Below are positions 1 to 9,590 of a stretch of DNA of 64,000 bases, piece by piece. Under the pieces are notes generated by a model. It ran no database searches. It had not been told where the DNA came from and worked only from the letters and a program-made list of their open reading frames with translations. The stretch is taken from assembly GCA_022414725.1 (NCBI GenBank), contig CM039465.1:3769032-3833031 (forward strand), read 5' to 3'. The stretch is from Microglena sp. YARC (lineage: Eukaryota > Chlorophyta > Chlorophyceae > Chlamydomonadales > Chlamydomonadaceae). Every line of letters starts with the position of its first letter. The stretch's first letter is position 1. Made by a program: the position numbers and the translations under genes.

Positions 1-2461
1 CAGTGAAAGCGCCCGACAGGTGTGGAACAATGCGCTCGAACGGACCAAGGTAACCGTCGGCGAACTGGAGCTCCATGATCGTGGCCACATTGAAAACCCA
101 TCGGCGCAACTGAGCCCTAGTGCATCTGTCCGACAGTTTGTGTTCAATGAGACGTAGTTCCTTTCTCATTTCAGTAACACGCTTGGAGAACCCATTGTCG
201 TAATCAGAGTGACGAGTGGCGCGGTTATCGGGAGGAGGGGTGATTGGCGGTAGCGAGACGGGCTCACCTGGCGGGCCTGCCGGGGCCAGGTGTGTGCCCT
301 CGCGAATCTGTCGCGTCGGAGAAGGGGCGTCTGCGGGCAGCGTAGCTGCGCGCTTTGCACGAGGGCGAACAGCGGCCGGGGAAGCCACTGTAGGTACTGC
401 GGGCGTCGTTGGGTGCTCGGGCTGCGTAGCCCGAGGAGCGCGATTAGAGGTCGGGTCGACAGGTGGAACCTGGAGGGGCGAACCTGGGGAATCGGCTAAG
501 TCGTGGCCCGATGACGAGTGGTCGGAGACCAAAAAGGGGCCGTCGGGTGGAGAGTGAGCGGCGGTAGGTGCTGTCGGCGGGGAAGGGGTAGCGCCCCCCC
601 GCGGGATCGAACCACGTTGCATTTTGCCAGTAAGGCCACCCGAAGGGGCATAGGCGTCGGGGAGGCGAAAGGGTTCTGGCTCAAACGCCGGGGCTACCTG
701 AGCGACAGCTAGTTTATCAAACAACCCTGAATTCCCCGCAACCCGCACCTGCCTGTCAGGTGCACGAGGCAGCGTCTCCTCCATCTTGTTGTCGTTGGCC
801 TCCGCCGCCGGGTAGTGGGCCTTCAGCTTAGTGCCCTTGAGGGCGGCGTCCTTGTCGGCAATGTCTTTGATGTTCAAAGGCATCCATTCCATCCACCTTT
901 GCTTTCGCATCTTGGATGCCGTGTACAAACGGGTCATGCTGTCGCGGAGATCATCAACCTGCTGCAGCGCGTCCACGATGTTCTCGGGATCGCACTCAAG
1001 GAGGAGCATGTCAGCGTAAGCGTTCATATGCACCGCCAACTTGGCGTCGGCATAAGGCGCGACAGGGTGGTCCGCGGAGTGGTAATAGAGAAGACCATCC
1101 GACTTCGCAGCCTTGGCATATGTGGGCGACGCCTTGATCTCGCGGCCGCGCAGGAATGCCTGCTTGCGCGCAGCGATGGCCTCCTGAGCGGCGGCGGCGT
1201 CCTCACGAGCGGGCTGAGGAAGCGCATGCTTGCGCCCCACAGTCCTGCCGTTTCCACACCCAACGTCGCGGGCGCCGCTGGAAGAACCGCCAGGGTCCTC
1301 AGTGTCCATCGGCACCGTCTCGTTGCGCGCCACAGTAGCTTGGCTCGCCGCGATCATGGCCATGACATCAGCCATGGTAATAGCGGCGGGAGATGCAGCC
1401 GCGGGAGCAGTCATTGGGCGCTTACCATAGGCGATGTTCTCGCGGGTCAGCTGCGCGACGACCTCAGTCAAGCGAGCGTTTTCAGCGAGAGCGGGGGCGA
1501 GCGCTGCATGGGGAGAAAGATGTGGCGAGTTAGACAATGGCGTCGGTAGAGCGGGAAACAGTGTGCGATTCACGGGCAAAACATTGGGAGGTGTACCCAA
1601 GCGGGAAGGTGAGTCCTCAATATGATCGAATGGATTGCAAACCGAGAAAAGCAGGTTTGTTCTAGAATCGTCAGGCGTCAAACTATACGCACCTGCTTGA
1701 GATTGAGCAAGGTCGGCCTGCGCAGCCTTGAGTTCGGACTCCTTAGTCGCCAGCTCGATGCACAAAACATCCAAGGAGGACCTGGCGGTCGCCGCGGCCA
1801 CAGTGGACGCGGCCTGGAGGTCGGACAACGCCTTGCGACTCTTAGCCAGATCCTTGCCGAGGAAGTAGTGGCTGTTTAATAGCTCTTGCCTCTCGGTAGG
1901 ATCGCCATTGGCCAATGCGGCATCAGCAGCCGCGCCGGAGGCGGCGAGGCGCTGCACTAGGTCAGCGACTTTGACGTCCTTAGCGGATATCTTCGCCATA
2001 AACTGCTCGGTAAGGGCCGAGTTGGCGATGGAGGCCTGGTCAAGCTGCGCGCGGAGTTGTCCAATTTGCTCCGCCGCGATCAGGTGGCCACCCATATGCT
2101 GATGCCGCCTGCGCTCCGCGCCCGCGTCATAGCGAGCGCTGCGCTCCTCGAGGCAAGGCTCAGCCAGCGGCGTCGGCGGCGGCGGCGGCGGCGGGGCCAT
2201 GCCCGCGCGCAGGGGCGGGGCAGCGGGCGGGGCACCCGAGGGTGCCGCCAGACCATTGAGGCCGTCAACCAGCGGTTGCAGCGTACCCACTGAGACAGAG
2301 GGCCGCGCTTCGGCAGATGCGGACTCATCCAGCGTAGCACCGAGCTCAGTGTCGGGCTCAGTGTCAAAAGACGCCATCCCTTCAGGATTGGTGTCGGCCA
2401 CTGAGATCGTAGGCTGGTCAGCCGCGTCGTTGGTAACCTTGGTGGGTTTGTGGGATGCCAT
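1..2461 (-). CDS. Large uncharacterised gag-like protein, C-terminus beyond window
   Basis: Reading the minus strand from an ATG at 2461-2459 gives 820 codons without a stop to base 1, so the protein continues off the left edge. An in-frame TAA lies upstream at 2530-2528, and the ATG is preceded by a pyrimidine stretch ending in CAG, so a 5'-leader intron is possible. The product has an acidic N-terminus, a Pro/Ala-rich stretch with seven consecutive prolines, then a long Ala/Gln/Glu/Lys-rich part with coiled-coil character. A conserved-looking core (about residues 470-580) contains LLYYHSADHPVAPYADAK and MRKQRWMEWMP, followed by a Pro/Ser-rich linker and a basic segment (KRVTEMRKELRLIEHKL). 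No enzyme motif is visible. The composition, the lack of introns and the copia element next door suggest a retroelement Gag, but an ordinary host protein cannot be excluded. The GC-rich wobble positions contrast with the AT-rich repeats further right. Confidence 0.6.
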   Translation of the reverse strand, partial: MASHKPTKVTNDAADQPTISVADTNPEGMASFDTEPDTELGATLDESASAEARPSVSVGTLQPLVDGLNGLAAPSGAPPAAPPLRAGMAPPPPPPPTPLAEPCLEERSARYDAGAERRRHQHMGGHLIAAEQIGQLRAQLDQASIANSALTEQFMAKISAKDVKVADLVQRLAASGAAADAALANGDPTERQELLNSHYFLGKDLAKSRKALSDLQAASTVAAATARSSLDVLCIELATKESELKAAQADLAQSQAGAYSLTPDDSRTNLLFSVCNPFDHIEDSPSRLGTPPNVLPVNRTLFPALPTPLSNSPHLSPHAALAPALAENARLTEVVAQLTRENIAYGKRPMTAPAAASPAAITMADVMAMIAASQATVARNETVPMDTEDPGGSSSGARDVGCGNGRTVGRKHALPQPAREDAAAAQEAIAARKQAFLRGREIKASPTYAKAAKSDGLLYYHSADHPVAPYADAKLAVHMNAYADMLLLECDPENIVDALQQVDDLRDSMTRLYTASKMRKQRWMEWMPLNIKDIADKDAALKGTKLKAHYPAAEANDNKMEETLPRAPDRQVRVAGNSGLFDKLAVAQVAPAFEPEPFRLPDAYAPSGGLTGKMQRGSIPRGGATPSPPTAPTAAHSPPDGPFLVSDHSSSGHDLADSPGSPLQVPPVDPTSNRAPRATQPEHPTTPAVPTVASPAAVRPRAKRAATLPADAPSPTRQIREGTHLAPAGPPGEPVSLPPITPPPDNRATRHSDYDNGFSKRVTEMRKELRLIEHKLSDRCTRAQLRRWVFNVATIMELQFADGYLGPFERIVPHLSGAFT

Positions 2462-3316
2462 TCTGCACAGGCAACAGAACAAGTCAGTAGGCTGGACAGG
2501 AATGAGTGGTGGGCGAGAGAGGGAGAATTACTCGCAACTTCAGGATGCCAAAATTCACCTGCCACAGGGACTACTAAATTTTGCGAGCGTAACGAGCTGA
2601 TAATGCCTCAAGCGTAACTGTATATGACGCGTTCGTCCAGAATACGATGAGGGATAAAAGCACGGCCAAGGCACGTATCACAGGGCAACCAGGCAGGACA
2701 ACGACGAATCAAAAAGCGCGACAGGATGAGCAAACGTGCAGGTGCAAAGCAACAAAAGATGATGCAGCAAGCAGGAAGAGTCGCAGGACAGGCTCGGAAG
2801 TACACTAATTAAAGCAAGTACGGCCTAGGTGGCAAATGGAGCCTATGCTGTCCAATTGCTCAAACCCCTCTCAGGATGCCCGGGAAAGGAGCTTAAGAAG
2901 CTATGACCAAAAGGGCAGGTCGTGAAAGCAAGAATCGAGCGCGTAGGCCGTACAGGGGTAGGGCAGGCTAGGAAAAGATGCCCATGCAAGACAGGTCGCA
3001 GGCGGCCTAGGGCGTGTCGAGCTGCACAGAACAGTCCCTGCGAGAACCTAACAGGCGCTACGAGCACTCGAAGCCAACAGAGAAGAGCAGGAATAGCGAG
3101 CAGCAAATGCCAGAAAGCCGACAGGATGTCCTGGCGGGTGCGATTAATTCGAAGAAAAATTCGTATGCGTGCGTATGTGTATGCGTGAGGTACCTACGGA
3201 ACGAAACCAGCTCCGCTACCAGTGTAACAGCTCAGGATGCACTTAGCAGCCTGGGGGGTTAGTCTAGTGGAACAGTCTACGTGATGTATGTTTATGTGTA
3301 AGTCGATATGCGTAAG
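2462..3316. other. Spacer between gag-like ORF and copia-A
   Basis: No convincing gene is seen. The stretch contains scattered CAGGATG words (near 2871, 3121 and 3234) but no clear terminal repeat. It could be a leader or LTR of the element to the left. Copia-A's 3' end is lost somewhere at its right border. Confidence 0.4.
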
Positions 3317-4743
3317 CTAGCAGAACAGTAGGGTGTTACCTAAGTAGGGGATGTAGAGTTGATCAGGTAGAACGTCTTCGTGAAGGAGTAGAAGGGTAAG
3401 GTGTACCCGTATGCCTTGCTGGAAGGCCAGAGTACCCGTGAAGGGTTCTGTACCGTTAAAGCAACAGTAGGCTGCCTCTTGCTCATCCAGTTCACGATGC
3501 ACCCCCCAGCCAGGACAGCAAAGCCAGTCTGAGACCTCCTGTCAGACCCATCATCAGCAAAGGATGAATCACTAAAGACAGTAAAAGAGAACTCAGGGCT
3601 GTGGGTGTAAGTGAGGCCCAGATGGGAATGTGTCCTCAAATACAAGAGCAAACGCTTGGCTGCCCCCCAGAGGGGAGCAGTAGGGCGAGCAGAAAACCTG
3701 GACAGGTAGCTCACAGCAAAAGAAATATCAGGCCTGGTGCAAGTAGCCAGGTAAAGCAAAGCACCCACAAGAGAGAGGTACTGGCTGTTGGAGACCAGGG
3801 GTTCCCCAGGAGGGTCAGTGACGGTGCACTTGGCCATGGGGGCAGCAAACTTGGGCTTGGTGGCAGCAGTAAGACCAAACTGCTCCACCAGATCAACAAT
3901 GTAAGAGTGCTGGGAGAGGTTGACTTGAACACACCTGCCGTCAGAGTCAAGTGTAACGGCCATGTCCAATGAGAGGAACTGAACCGGTACACCCATCTCT
4001 TTGACCTCCCAGCCAGCCTTCTTCATAGCCTTGATCAGCATATCATACCTATCCAGCTCACTAAAAGCACAGATAAAATCATCAACATAGGTCAGGACAT
4101 AGCTCCACCCACCAATAGAATCTCTCCTAAAATACAGAGCAGGTTCTGCCTTGCACATAGTAAACCCATGTGCAACCAAAACCCGCTTGACATCCCTACT
4201 CCAAGCCCTAGGCGCCTGTTTCAAACCATAAAGGGACTTCATCAGTTTGCACACAAGGGGAACACCGTTAGGACCAAGTACCTTAAAGCCCTCAGGCTGG
4301 TGGCAGTACTGGTCCAGACCAGGTTCTAGCTTAGCATTCAGAAATGCAGTCTTGATGTCTATCTGCCGAACAAACATCTTCCTATGAGTGATGTCAGCAA
4401 GGAGCACCCTCAGACCTGCTTTAGAAGAAACGGGGGCATATACGTCATGAAATTCCATCCCAGGACGCTGCAGAAAACCACGGACCACAAAACGTGCCTT
4501 TAAGCGCACAGATCCATCAACCCCAACCTTTTTCACAAACAACCACCTGCCAGACAGGACCCTCTGCTTAGGAGGCTGTGGAGTGAGAGCCCAAGTACCA
4601 TGGGCATGTAGGGACGCCATCTCATCCTTCATAGCAAGCAGCCACTGATCCCTGTCAGGGTTGGAGGGAAGCATGGCAGCTTTATAGGTTAGTTCAGTGG
4701 AGGTGGAAATATATGCTCCCACGTACAAGCAGTTTACTTGTAC
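3317..4743 (-). pseudogene. Copia-A reverse transcriptase-RNase H, broken
   Basis: This is the polymerase part of the copia polyprotein. It begins with the usual RVT_2 entry (DQWLLAMKDEMASLHAHGTW), continues through KARFVVRGFLQRPG, QIDIKTAFLNA and MKSLYGLKQAPRAW, and has the catalytic LTYVDDF motif. The RNase H-like segment holds GALLYLATCTRPDISFAVSYLSRFSA, broken here by commas of sequence identity to copia-C: SDSSFADD, then DRRSQTGFAVLAGG and WMSKRQPTVAL. After that point the expected GEAEY block is lost by a frameshift; a better continuation (LAFQQGIRVHLTLLLLHEDV) lies in another frame down to about 3317. The KHID and ADxxTKPL terminal motifs are absent. The frame has no good ATG at its start. 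It opens in the -1 frame over the integrase stop at 4736-4734, so it was made as part of Pol or is a frameshift mutant. Not functional as it stands. Confidence 0.85.
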
Positions 4744-6824
4744 ATGAGCAGCGGGGTATCAGCAATATCAGCAGTAACCGGTAGTATAGCCCCCAGCGCA
4801 GAACTACTGCCTGGTTGAACAAGGCCGGCCTTATTTGCCTCTATCTCAACGAAGCCTGGGTCGACCGGAACACCCCAGCCATACGCAGTATCGGAACCCG
4901 ACCAATGTTCAAGATCATCACTTGCGCTATCGGCAACGGCTACATCATCACATGGGCTTGACCCGAATAATCCACCAGGGATGGCAGGAGGCGAAGGAGT
5001 TAACAACACCTGCGAGCCATCCGAGGTGGTCGGAGGTTGGCGACTATTAGGCAATGGACCTGGTACAGGCTCCACTATGATCTGAGACTGTCGTAATCCT
5101 AGAGCTTCGCCGACGGAACGTGGCGCAGAGGAGGGCCTGGCGACCCCCTGATATTCGGGTAAAATCTTATCTGAAAGGACATCGGAATCCCGCCCGCCCA
5201 GTGCCTTCACACGCAATGCAGCACCATCAGCCCCTGACCTGGGACGCAAGGTCATCCCATGACCAGGGCAGCGGTCGACAATTGGGGTTAGCAAAGGGTC
5301 TAAGGAATTAACCGCAGACTCAGGCATGTGTCCGTTGATAGCGGCAGGGATGCGAGAAACATACGGAGACCCGTCATAGGGAGATAGCCCAGGAATACAG
5401 TTATAGCTAAACTGTTCATAGAAGAGTACATCACGACTCTCTACCACCTGGCGCAACTTAGGAACCCAAACAAAATAACCCTTACCCACCAGGGAATACC
5501 CAACCAGTCTACCAGATAACGCCCTTTCGTCTAGCTTGTTGCGCTTTTTCCCATTGACTAACGTGACGTAGCAAGGGCAACCAAACACACGCAACAAAGA
5601 CACATCAGGCACGACCCCAAAAAACAGCTCGTAGGGAGTCTTGTCTCCCTGAGTGGGCAGCCGATTACGAAGGTAACAAGCAGCTAGGAAGGCATAGGGC
5701 CAGAAAGACTTAGCTAGTTTAGACTCCAGGTGGATGCTTCTAGCTACAGACTGCAAGACCCCATTGTACCTCTCCACAGTCGCATTCTGCTGTGCAGTGT
5801 ATGCCAACGATAACTCATGCACTGCCCCAACCGATGACAGCCAATCCTCGAACCACTTAACAATAAACTCCTTAGCCCTGTCAGACCTCAGACACTTAAA
5901 GGCAAATCCATGCAGCTGATTCATCCATCTGAGGATGATAGTTTGGACTGCTAAGGGAGCTTCATCCTTGGTCCTCAAGCACAATACCTCAGCATAGCCA
6001 GAGTATTGGTCTGTGAGGCACAAGATATAAAACTCCCCACGCAGGCCCCTAATATGAACCGGTCCCATGATGTCTAAGTGAAGGCGTTGGAGAGGTGCAC
6101 GGATCTTAGTCGTGCTTTCTTTAGGAAAAGGGAGACGTTTGCCCTTAGCCTTCTGACAAGCATCACAAGGGATCTTAGCCAGCCTCTGCACCTGACTGAG
6201 AGTGAGGGGTAAGTTCTTAACCATATTTTTCCTGACAAGTCTGCGCATGGCATCATAGCCGGGGTGACCCAACCGCCTATGCCACAGCCATGCAGGAGTG
6301 GTAGGGATAACAACTCCACCGTCCTCATCAACATCAAGAGCAAAAGCTGGATAATTTTCAGCAACCCTCAAACAGCCACGGGTGGTGCCACAAGGCCTAC
6401 ATGCAAACTTGTAAACACCATCACTGGAGGCAGGGAAAGACCAGAGAACAGTAGAGCCCTGAGTGGCAGTGCAACTAAGACTATCAAAAGAAACCTGGCA
6501 GTGGTGAGAATGAGCCACAGCATTTACTGACAGGAGGTTCACCGGACAGTGAGGTATGTAGAGAACATTAGTTAGAGTGATCGATGTTGGTAACCAATCA
6601 CTACATAACACAATGGATCCCATACCCTCTGACCGTTGAACCACCCCATCACCAAATCGAACTGCTGGCCCATTTAGAGAAGCCTCATACACAGTGAACA
6701 AAGACTTATCACCTGTGATGGACATTCCAGCTCCAGAGTCCACATGCCAGACACCCTCAGATAGGCTCGGGCTACACACATTAGAGAACTTAGCTGTGCA
6801 AGAGAATAGGACAGAGCGTACCTC
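4734..6824 (-). CDS. Copia-A Pol N-terminal part: aspartic protease and integrase
   Basis: The frame opens directly after the gag TAG stop (6827-6825) and is in phase with gag. The first 15 codons lack ATG, so translation probably depends on readthrough. The retroviral-type aspartic protease has its active site at HVDSGAGMSITGD. The zinc-binding pre-integrase has the His pair in WHRRLGHPGYDAM and the Cys pair in CDACQKAKGK. The integrase core has catalytic Asp in RLHLDIMGP, Asp in LRSDRAKEF and Glu in NATVERYNG, the last two separated by exactly 35 residues (D,D35E). A Ser/Pro-rich C-terminal linker of about 200 residues follows, and the frame ends at TAA (4736-4734). All catalytic residues are present, so this block is the best preserved part of the element. 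Confidence 0.9.
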   Translation of the reverse strand, partial: EVRSVLFSCTAKFSNVCSPSLSEGVWHVDSGAGMSITGDKSLFTVYEASLNGPAVRFGDGVVQRSEGMGSIVLCSDWLPTSITLTNVLYIPHCPVNLLSVNAVAHSHHCQVSFDSLSCTATQGSTVLWSFPASSDGVYKFACRPCGTTRGCLRVAENYPAFALDVDEDGGVVIPTTPAWLWHRRLGHPGYDAMRRLVRKNMVKNLPLTLSQVQRLAKIPCDACQKAKGKRLPFPKESTTKIRAPLQRLHLDIMGPVHIRGLRGEFYILCLTDQYSGYAEVLCLRTKDEAPLAVQTIILRWMNQLHGFAFKCLRSDRAKEFIVKWFEDWLSSVGAVHELSLAYTAQQNATVERYNGVLQSVARSIHLESKLAKSFWPYAFLAACYLRNRLPTQGDKTPYELFFGVVPDVSLLRVFGCPCYVTLVNGKKRNKLDERALSGRLVGYSLVGKGYFVWVPKLRQVVESRDVLFYEQFSYNCIPGLSPYDGSPYVSRIPAAINGHMPESAVNSLDPLLTPIVDRCPGHGMTLRPRSGADGAALRVKALGGRDSDVLSDKILPEYQGVARPSSAPRSVGEALGLRQSQIIVEPVPGPLPNSRQPPTTSDGSQVLLTPSPPAIPGGLFGSSPCDDVAVADSASDDLEHWSGSDTAYGWGVPVDPGFVEIEANKAGLVQPGSSSALGAILPVTADIADTPLLMYK

Positions 6825-8984
6825 CTAGTTCTTGGACATGGCATACCCGTCAATCTGAGCCTGCAAGGAGGACATCTGCTTACGAGTCAGCGAACCTGGA
6901 AGGGCCAAGGCAATGGGCACGGGTACACTGCCCGGTGCACCAGCCTTGGTCTTTCGCAGGTGCGGATGCTTCGTCCAGCAGCGTTCCTCCGAGTGGGTCG
7001 TTTTGGAAGGACAGGGGCCCCAAGTGCAATCCAGGCGTCTCTTGACAGGCCCGGGATCCTGAGCACCAGGCCCCCGGCCACGCTGGAAAGCAGCATGGGC
7101 AGGGACATGGGGAGGGTCGCGGGACCAACCAGGATGCCTGGGATCCGACTTGGGGAGCGACACATTTAAGAAATCTAACGACCTATATGCTGCAAGACAG
7201 GTCCAGTAATCAACAGGTAGGTTCTGATACAGCAACGTACCAAAGTGGAGCCGCAGAGAGTCGAAGCGAGTGTGAGTGATACCCTGAACAATAGTGGTCA
7301 TGGCATGACGCTGAGTCTGTGGATACCCAGCACTGCGGAGGTCAGTGCACAAACCGCGGACCTTGCAAAAGAAATCATCCACACGCTCAGAAGGGTCCAT
7401 GGACGCACGTTGAAGCTCGACGAGCATGAGAGGGACACAAGCGGCAAGGGCATCAGACTGCTGCCTCCGAATATGCAAAAAGATATCCCGAGGAGTGGCA
7501 AAGTCCTGATACACCTTGACCATCGATTCCGTCATGTTCGCAAGCATCATGGTGAGACACATGAACTCCTGACGGTCCAGGGGCAGAGCACTAAAACCCA
7601 ACAGTGCAGGATCTACACCAGACCCACCATGAGAGACCGAAGTTCCAGCAGCAGGAGCAGGGGCTAGAGCTGCCAAAGACCTTCGAACAGCCAGAAAATA
7701 CTCAGCCGCAAGACCAGCGTCATACGCGCGCTGGTCATCTATGTTCCTAACCTCAGGCAGGGACCGCGCAAAACTCACTACCAGCTCGAAATCAGGCTCT
7801 ACAGGACAGAAAGGACGGGGAACCTTCAACCACTGGTAACCCTTCAGATCATTGTTCCTACGCCCCACACTACCAAACGTAACCCCATTAGCAGGCGGAT
7901 ATCTAATCCCCTCTGGAACAGGCCCTAGAAAGGACCGGCACTTGAGACCTAGCTCAGTGAATGCCATCACACGTCGAACACGACCCTTGAGATCAACATT
8001 GGCCTGAGTGGCATGATAATCCAGCCTACCGTACAAGATGCCATCCAGAGATCCAAGCTCGGATTGAGCTCGGCGGACAAGACGGAAGTCCCGCAGCAGT
8101 AGGACAGGAGGAGGTCCACCAGAGAGCAGATGCTCCCAAGAATCGCAAGACCGCGAAGTCAAGACTGGAGGGGGCGGGGCCCCCGGAGGGGGCAGATCCA
8201 CAGGCGGGGGAGGAGGGGGCTCCATCGAGGTGCCAGCAGCGGATGTGCGGGGAGCCGTGGCAGCAGCTTCTCGAGCACGAGTGTTGAGGCCAGAAAGACC
8301 CCGCTCCAGAGGGTTGGTGGTGGTGAAGGACGCAGAGCGTTGCAGCAAAGACGGCTTGGCCACCTCCGGGTGGACCGGTGGAAGTGGCACAAGCAGAGGT
8401 GCATGCAGAGGCGCTGGCGTAGGTGCAGGTGCAGGTGTAGGCAGAGGCGCCGACGGAATAGCAGGCTCATACACTGGCGAAACAGGAGAAGTCTCAAAGA
8501 CTCGAGTAGCAGTAGTCGGAGTCTCTCCACCGAAGTCACCACTCCTAGCACTCTGCAAGTCCTCAGAGTCTGAACGGTTGGCATCACAGTAGTCCTTGAA
8601 GTCCTGCTCATCTTCAGTCAGGTGATCGTCAGTCTGGCAGCCACCCCAGAACTGGGCATTCGGCGGCACAGGACCCGAAGAATACTTGATGATCTGTGTC
8701 TGGACACAGCAAAGATTCATTAGAACGTCCTCAACCTCAGCAGAGAGGCGTTGGACAAAAGGAGAAGGAGTCGAAAAGATGGAGGTATGACTGGGGGGGG
8801 GTGGCTTCCACGATGGCGGAAGGAGACTCCTCTCCGGCAGCAGAGGCCGCTGGCGCGCAATCATCAAGCCAATCAGTAGGTACCCTAAACTCCGGAGGAA
8901 GGATAAGGTCGCAGCCATTGCTAATAATGACGCTGCGCATGCCGCGCGACCAAGAAAGCCCATTGTGTTCATTGAGTTTCTCAA
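6825..8984 (-). CDS. Copia-A Gag (capsid/nucleocapsid-like)
   Basis: The product has 719 codons starting at the ATG at 8984. It has a hydrophobic N-terminal segment, a Pro/Ala-rich linker with repeated PAPAPTPAP-like runs, and a helical capsid-like core resembling copia-type gag (UBN2 family), including MLANMTESMVKVYQDF and MDPSERVDDFFCKVRGLC. Near the C-terminus is a zinc-knuckle-like CTWGPC...H...C with spacing CX4CX5HX4C, wider than the canonical CX2CX4HX4C. It ends with YAMSKN and TAG, after which protease-integrase continues in the same frame. Function by family: assembly of the virus-like particle that packages element RNA. Confidence 0.85.
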   Translation of the reverse strand: MRNSMNTMGFLGRAACAASLLAMAATLSFLRSLGYLLIGLMIARQRPLLPERSLLPPSWKPPPPSHTSIFSTPSPFVQRLSAEVEDVLMNLCCVQTQIIKYSSGPVPPNAQFWGGCQTDDHLTEDEQDFKDYCDANRSDSEDLQSARSGDFGGETPTTATRVFETSPVSPVYEPAIPSAPLPTPAPAPTPAPLHAPLLVPLPPVHPEVAKPSLLQRSASFTTTNPLERGLSGLNTRAREAAATAPRTSAAGTSMEPPPPPPVDLPPPGAPPPPVLTSRSCDSWEHLLSGGPPPVLLLRDFRLVRRAQSELGSLDGILYGRLDYHATQANVDLKGRVRRVMAFTELGLKCRSFLGPVPEGIRYPPANGVTFGSVGRRNNDLKGYQWLKVPRPFCPVEPDFELVVSFARSLPEVRNIDDQRAYDAGLAAEYFLAVRRSLAALAPAPAAGTSVSHGGSGVDPALLGFSALPLDRQEFMCLTMMLANMTESMVKVYQDFATPRDIFLHIRRQQSDALAACVPLMLVELQRASMDPSERVDDFFCKVRGLCTDLRSAGYPQTQRHAMTTIVQGITHTRFDSLRLHFGTLLYQNLPVDYWTCLAAYRSLDFLNVSLPKSDPRHPGWSRDPPHVPAHAAFQRGRGPGAQDPGPVKRRLDCTWGPCPSKTTHSEERCWTKHPHLRKTKAGAPGSVPVPIALALPGSLTRKQMSSLQAQIDGYAMSKN

Positions 8985-9051
8985 AGCCGGCAGCAGGCCC
9001 TCGCGGAAGTTGCATTGAATAGCAGTGGTAGTAATGACGAACCCAGTAACC

Positions 9052-9393
9052 TATCAGCTATAAAGCACTCCGAAGAGTGGACAGAGATGTTGCAGCGGAA
9101 CAGACGCGCCAATCTATACACGGAGACGAGAATAGCATTACAAGCACAGGAGACCCATAAAGGGGCACCAGTGGTGAAAGGAGGCGGCAGCCGGGAACCT
9201 AACAGGGTACAGGCTAGATCAGTGACGCAGCCAACAGGAAGCTGTCACTGAGTCACTCAAGGATGACACAGTCTACGGGAAGCTGTCACTACGGGAAGCT
9301 GGCACAGGACTGGGAGAGCCGATAGCTCTAAGGAAGTACAGAAGTAGTCACCAAGTCATAAAACGCGTGAGAGCACCGCAATTCATTTCTCAC
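9052..9393 (-). repeat. Copia-A 5' LTR
   Basis: It aligns over its length with the copia-B LTRs (51507-51804 and 55473-55770), sharing TATCAGC at one end, the CCCATAAAGGGGCACCAGTG-like core, and GAGAGCACCGC near the other end. It is longer by small insertions, and its right terminus has diverged from GCTGATA, so the 9393 boundary is approximate. The sequence just inside (9051 downward on the minus strand) should hold the primer-binding site; I could not match it confidently to a tRNA. Confidence 0.8.
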
Positions 9394-9396
9394 ACC

Positions 9397-9590
9397 TCCA
9401 AATGCAATTCTGCGACCACCCATGAGAAGGCCTTCGTAAGGGCAGTCCATTAGCACCACTTTGGACGTCGTGCAATAAGTATATCCCCCCCCCCCCCCCC
9501 GGCCCCCGCCTCCAAATCCACCACCCCACACACAGCCCATTCCAAATGCAATTCTGAGACCACCCATGAGTAGGCCTTGGTAAGGGCAGT
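9397..9590. repeat. Pair of 50-bp direct repeats around a C-rich spacer
   Basis: 9397-9446 and 9541-9590 are near-identical 50-mers (both start TCCAAATGCAATTCTG and end TAAGGGCAGT). The spacer has 18 consecutive C at about 9483-9500 and a CACCCCACACAC tract. No coding potential. Confidence 0.8.

Larger units (their letters stand above)
3317..9393 (-). mobile_element. Copia-A: Ty1/copia LTR retrotransposon lacking its 3' LTR
   Basis: The order on the minus strand is 5' LTR (9393-9052), gag, aspartic protease, integrase, reverse transcriptase, RNase H. Integrase before RT is the Ty1/copia order. gag and protease-integrase share one frame separated by a single TAG. RT is in the -1 frame. RNase H is frameshifted and its end is missing. 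No LTR copy is present on the left side, so the 3' end is deleted. The 5' LTR and several coding blocks match copia-B at 51507-55770, so the two belong to one family. Confidence 0.9.

Noticed and set aside
815..1549. 244-codon plus-strand frame
   Set aside because: It lies antisense to the 820-codon minus-strand frame, which is far longer and has more coherent composition.
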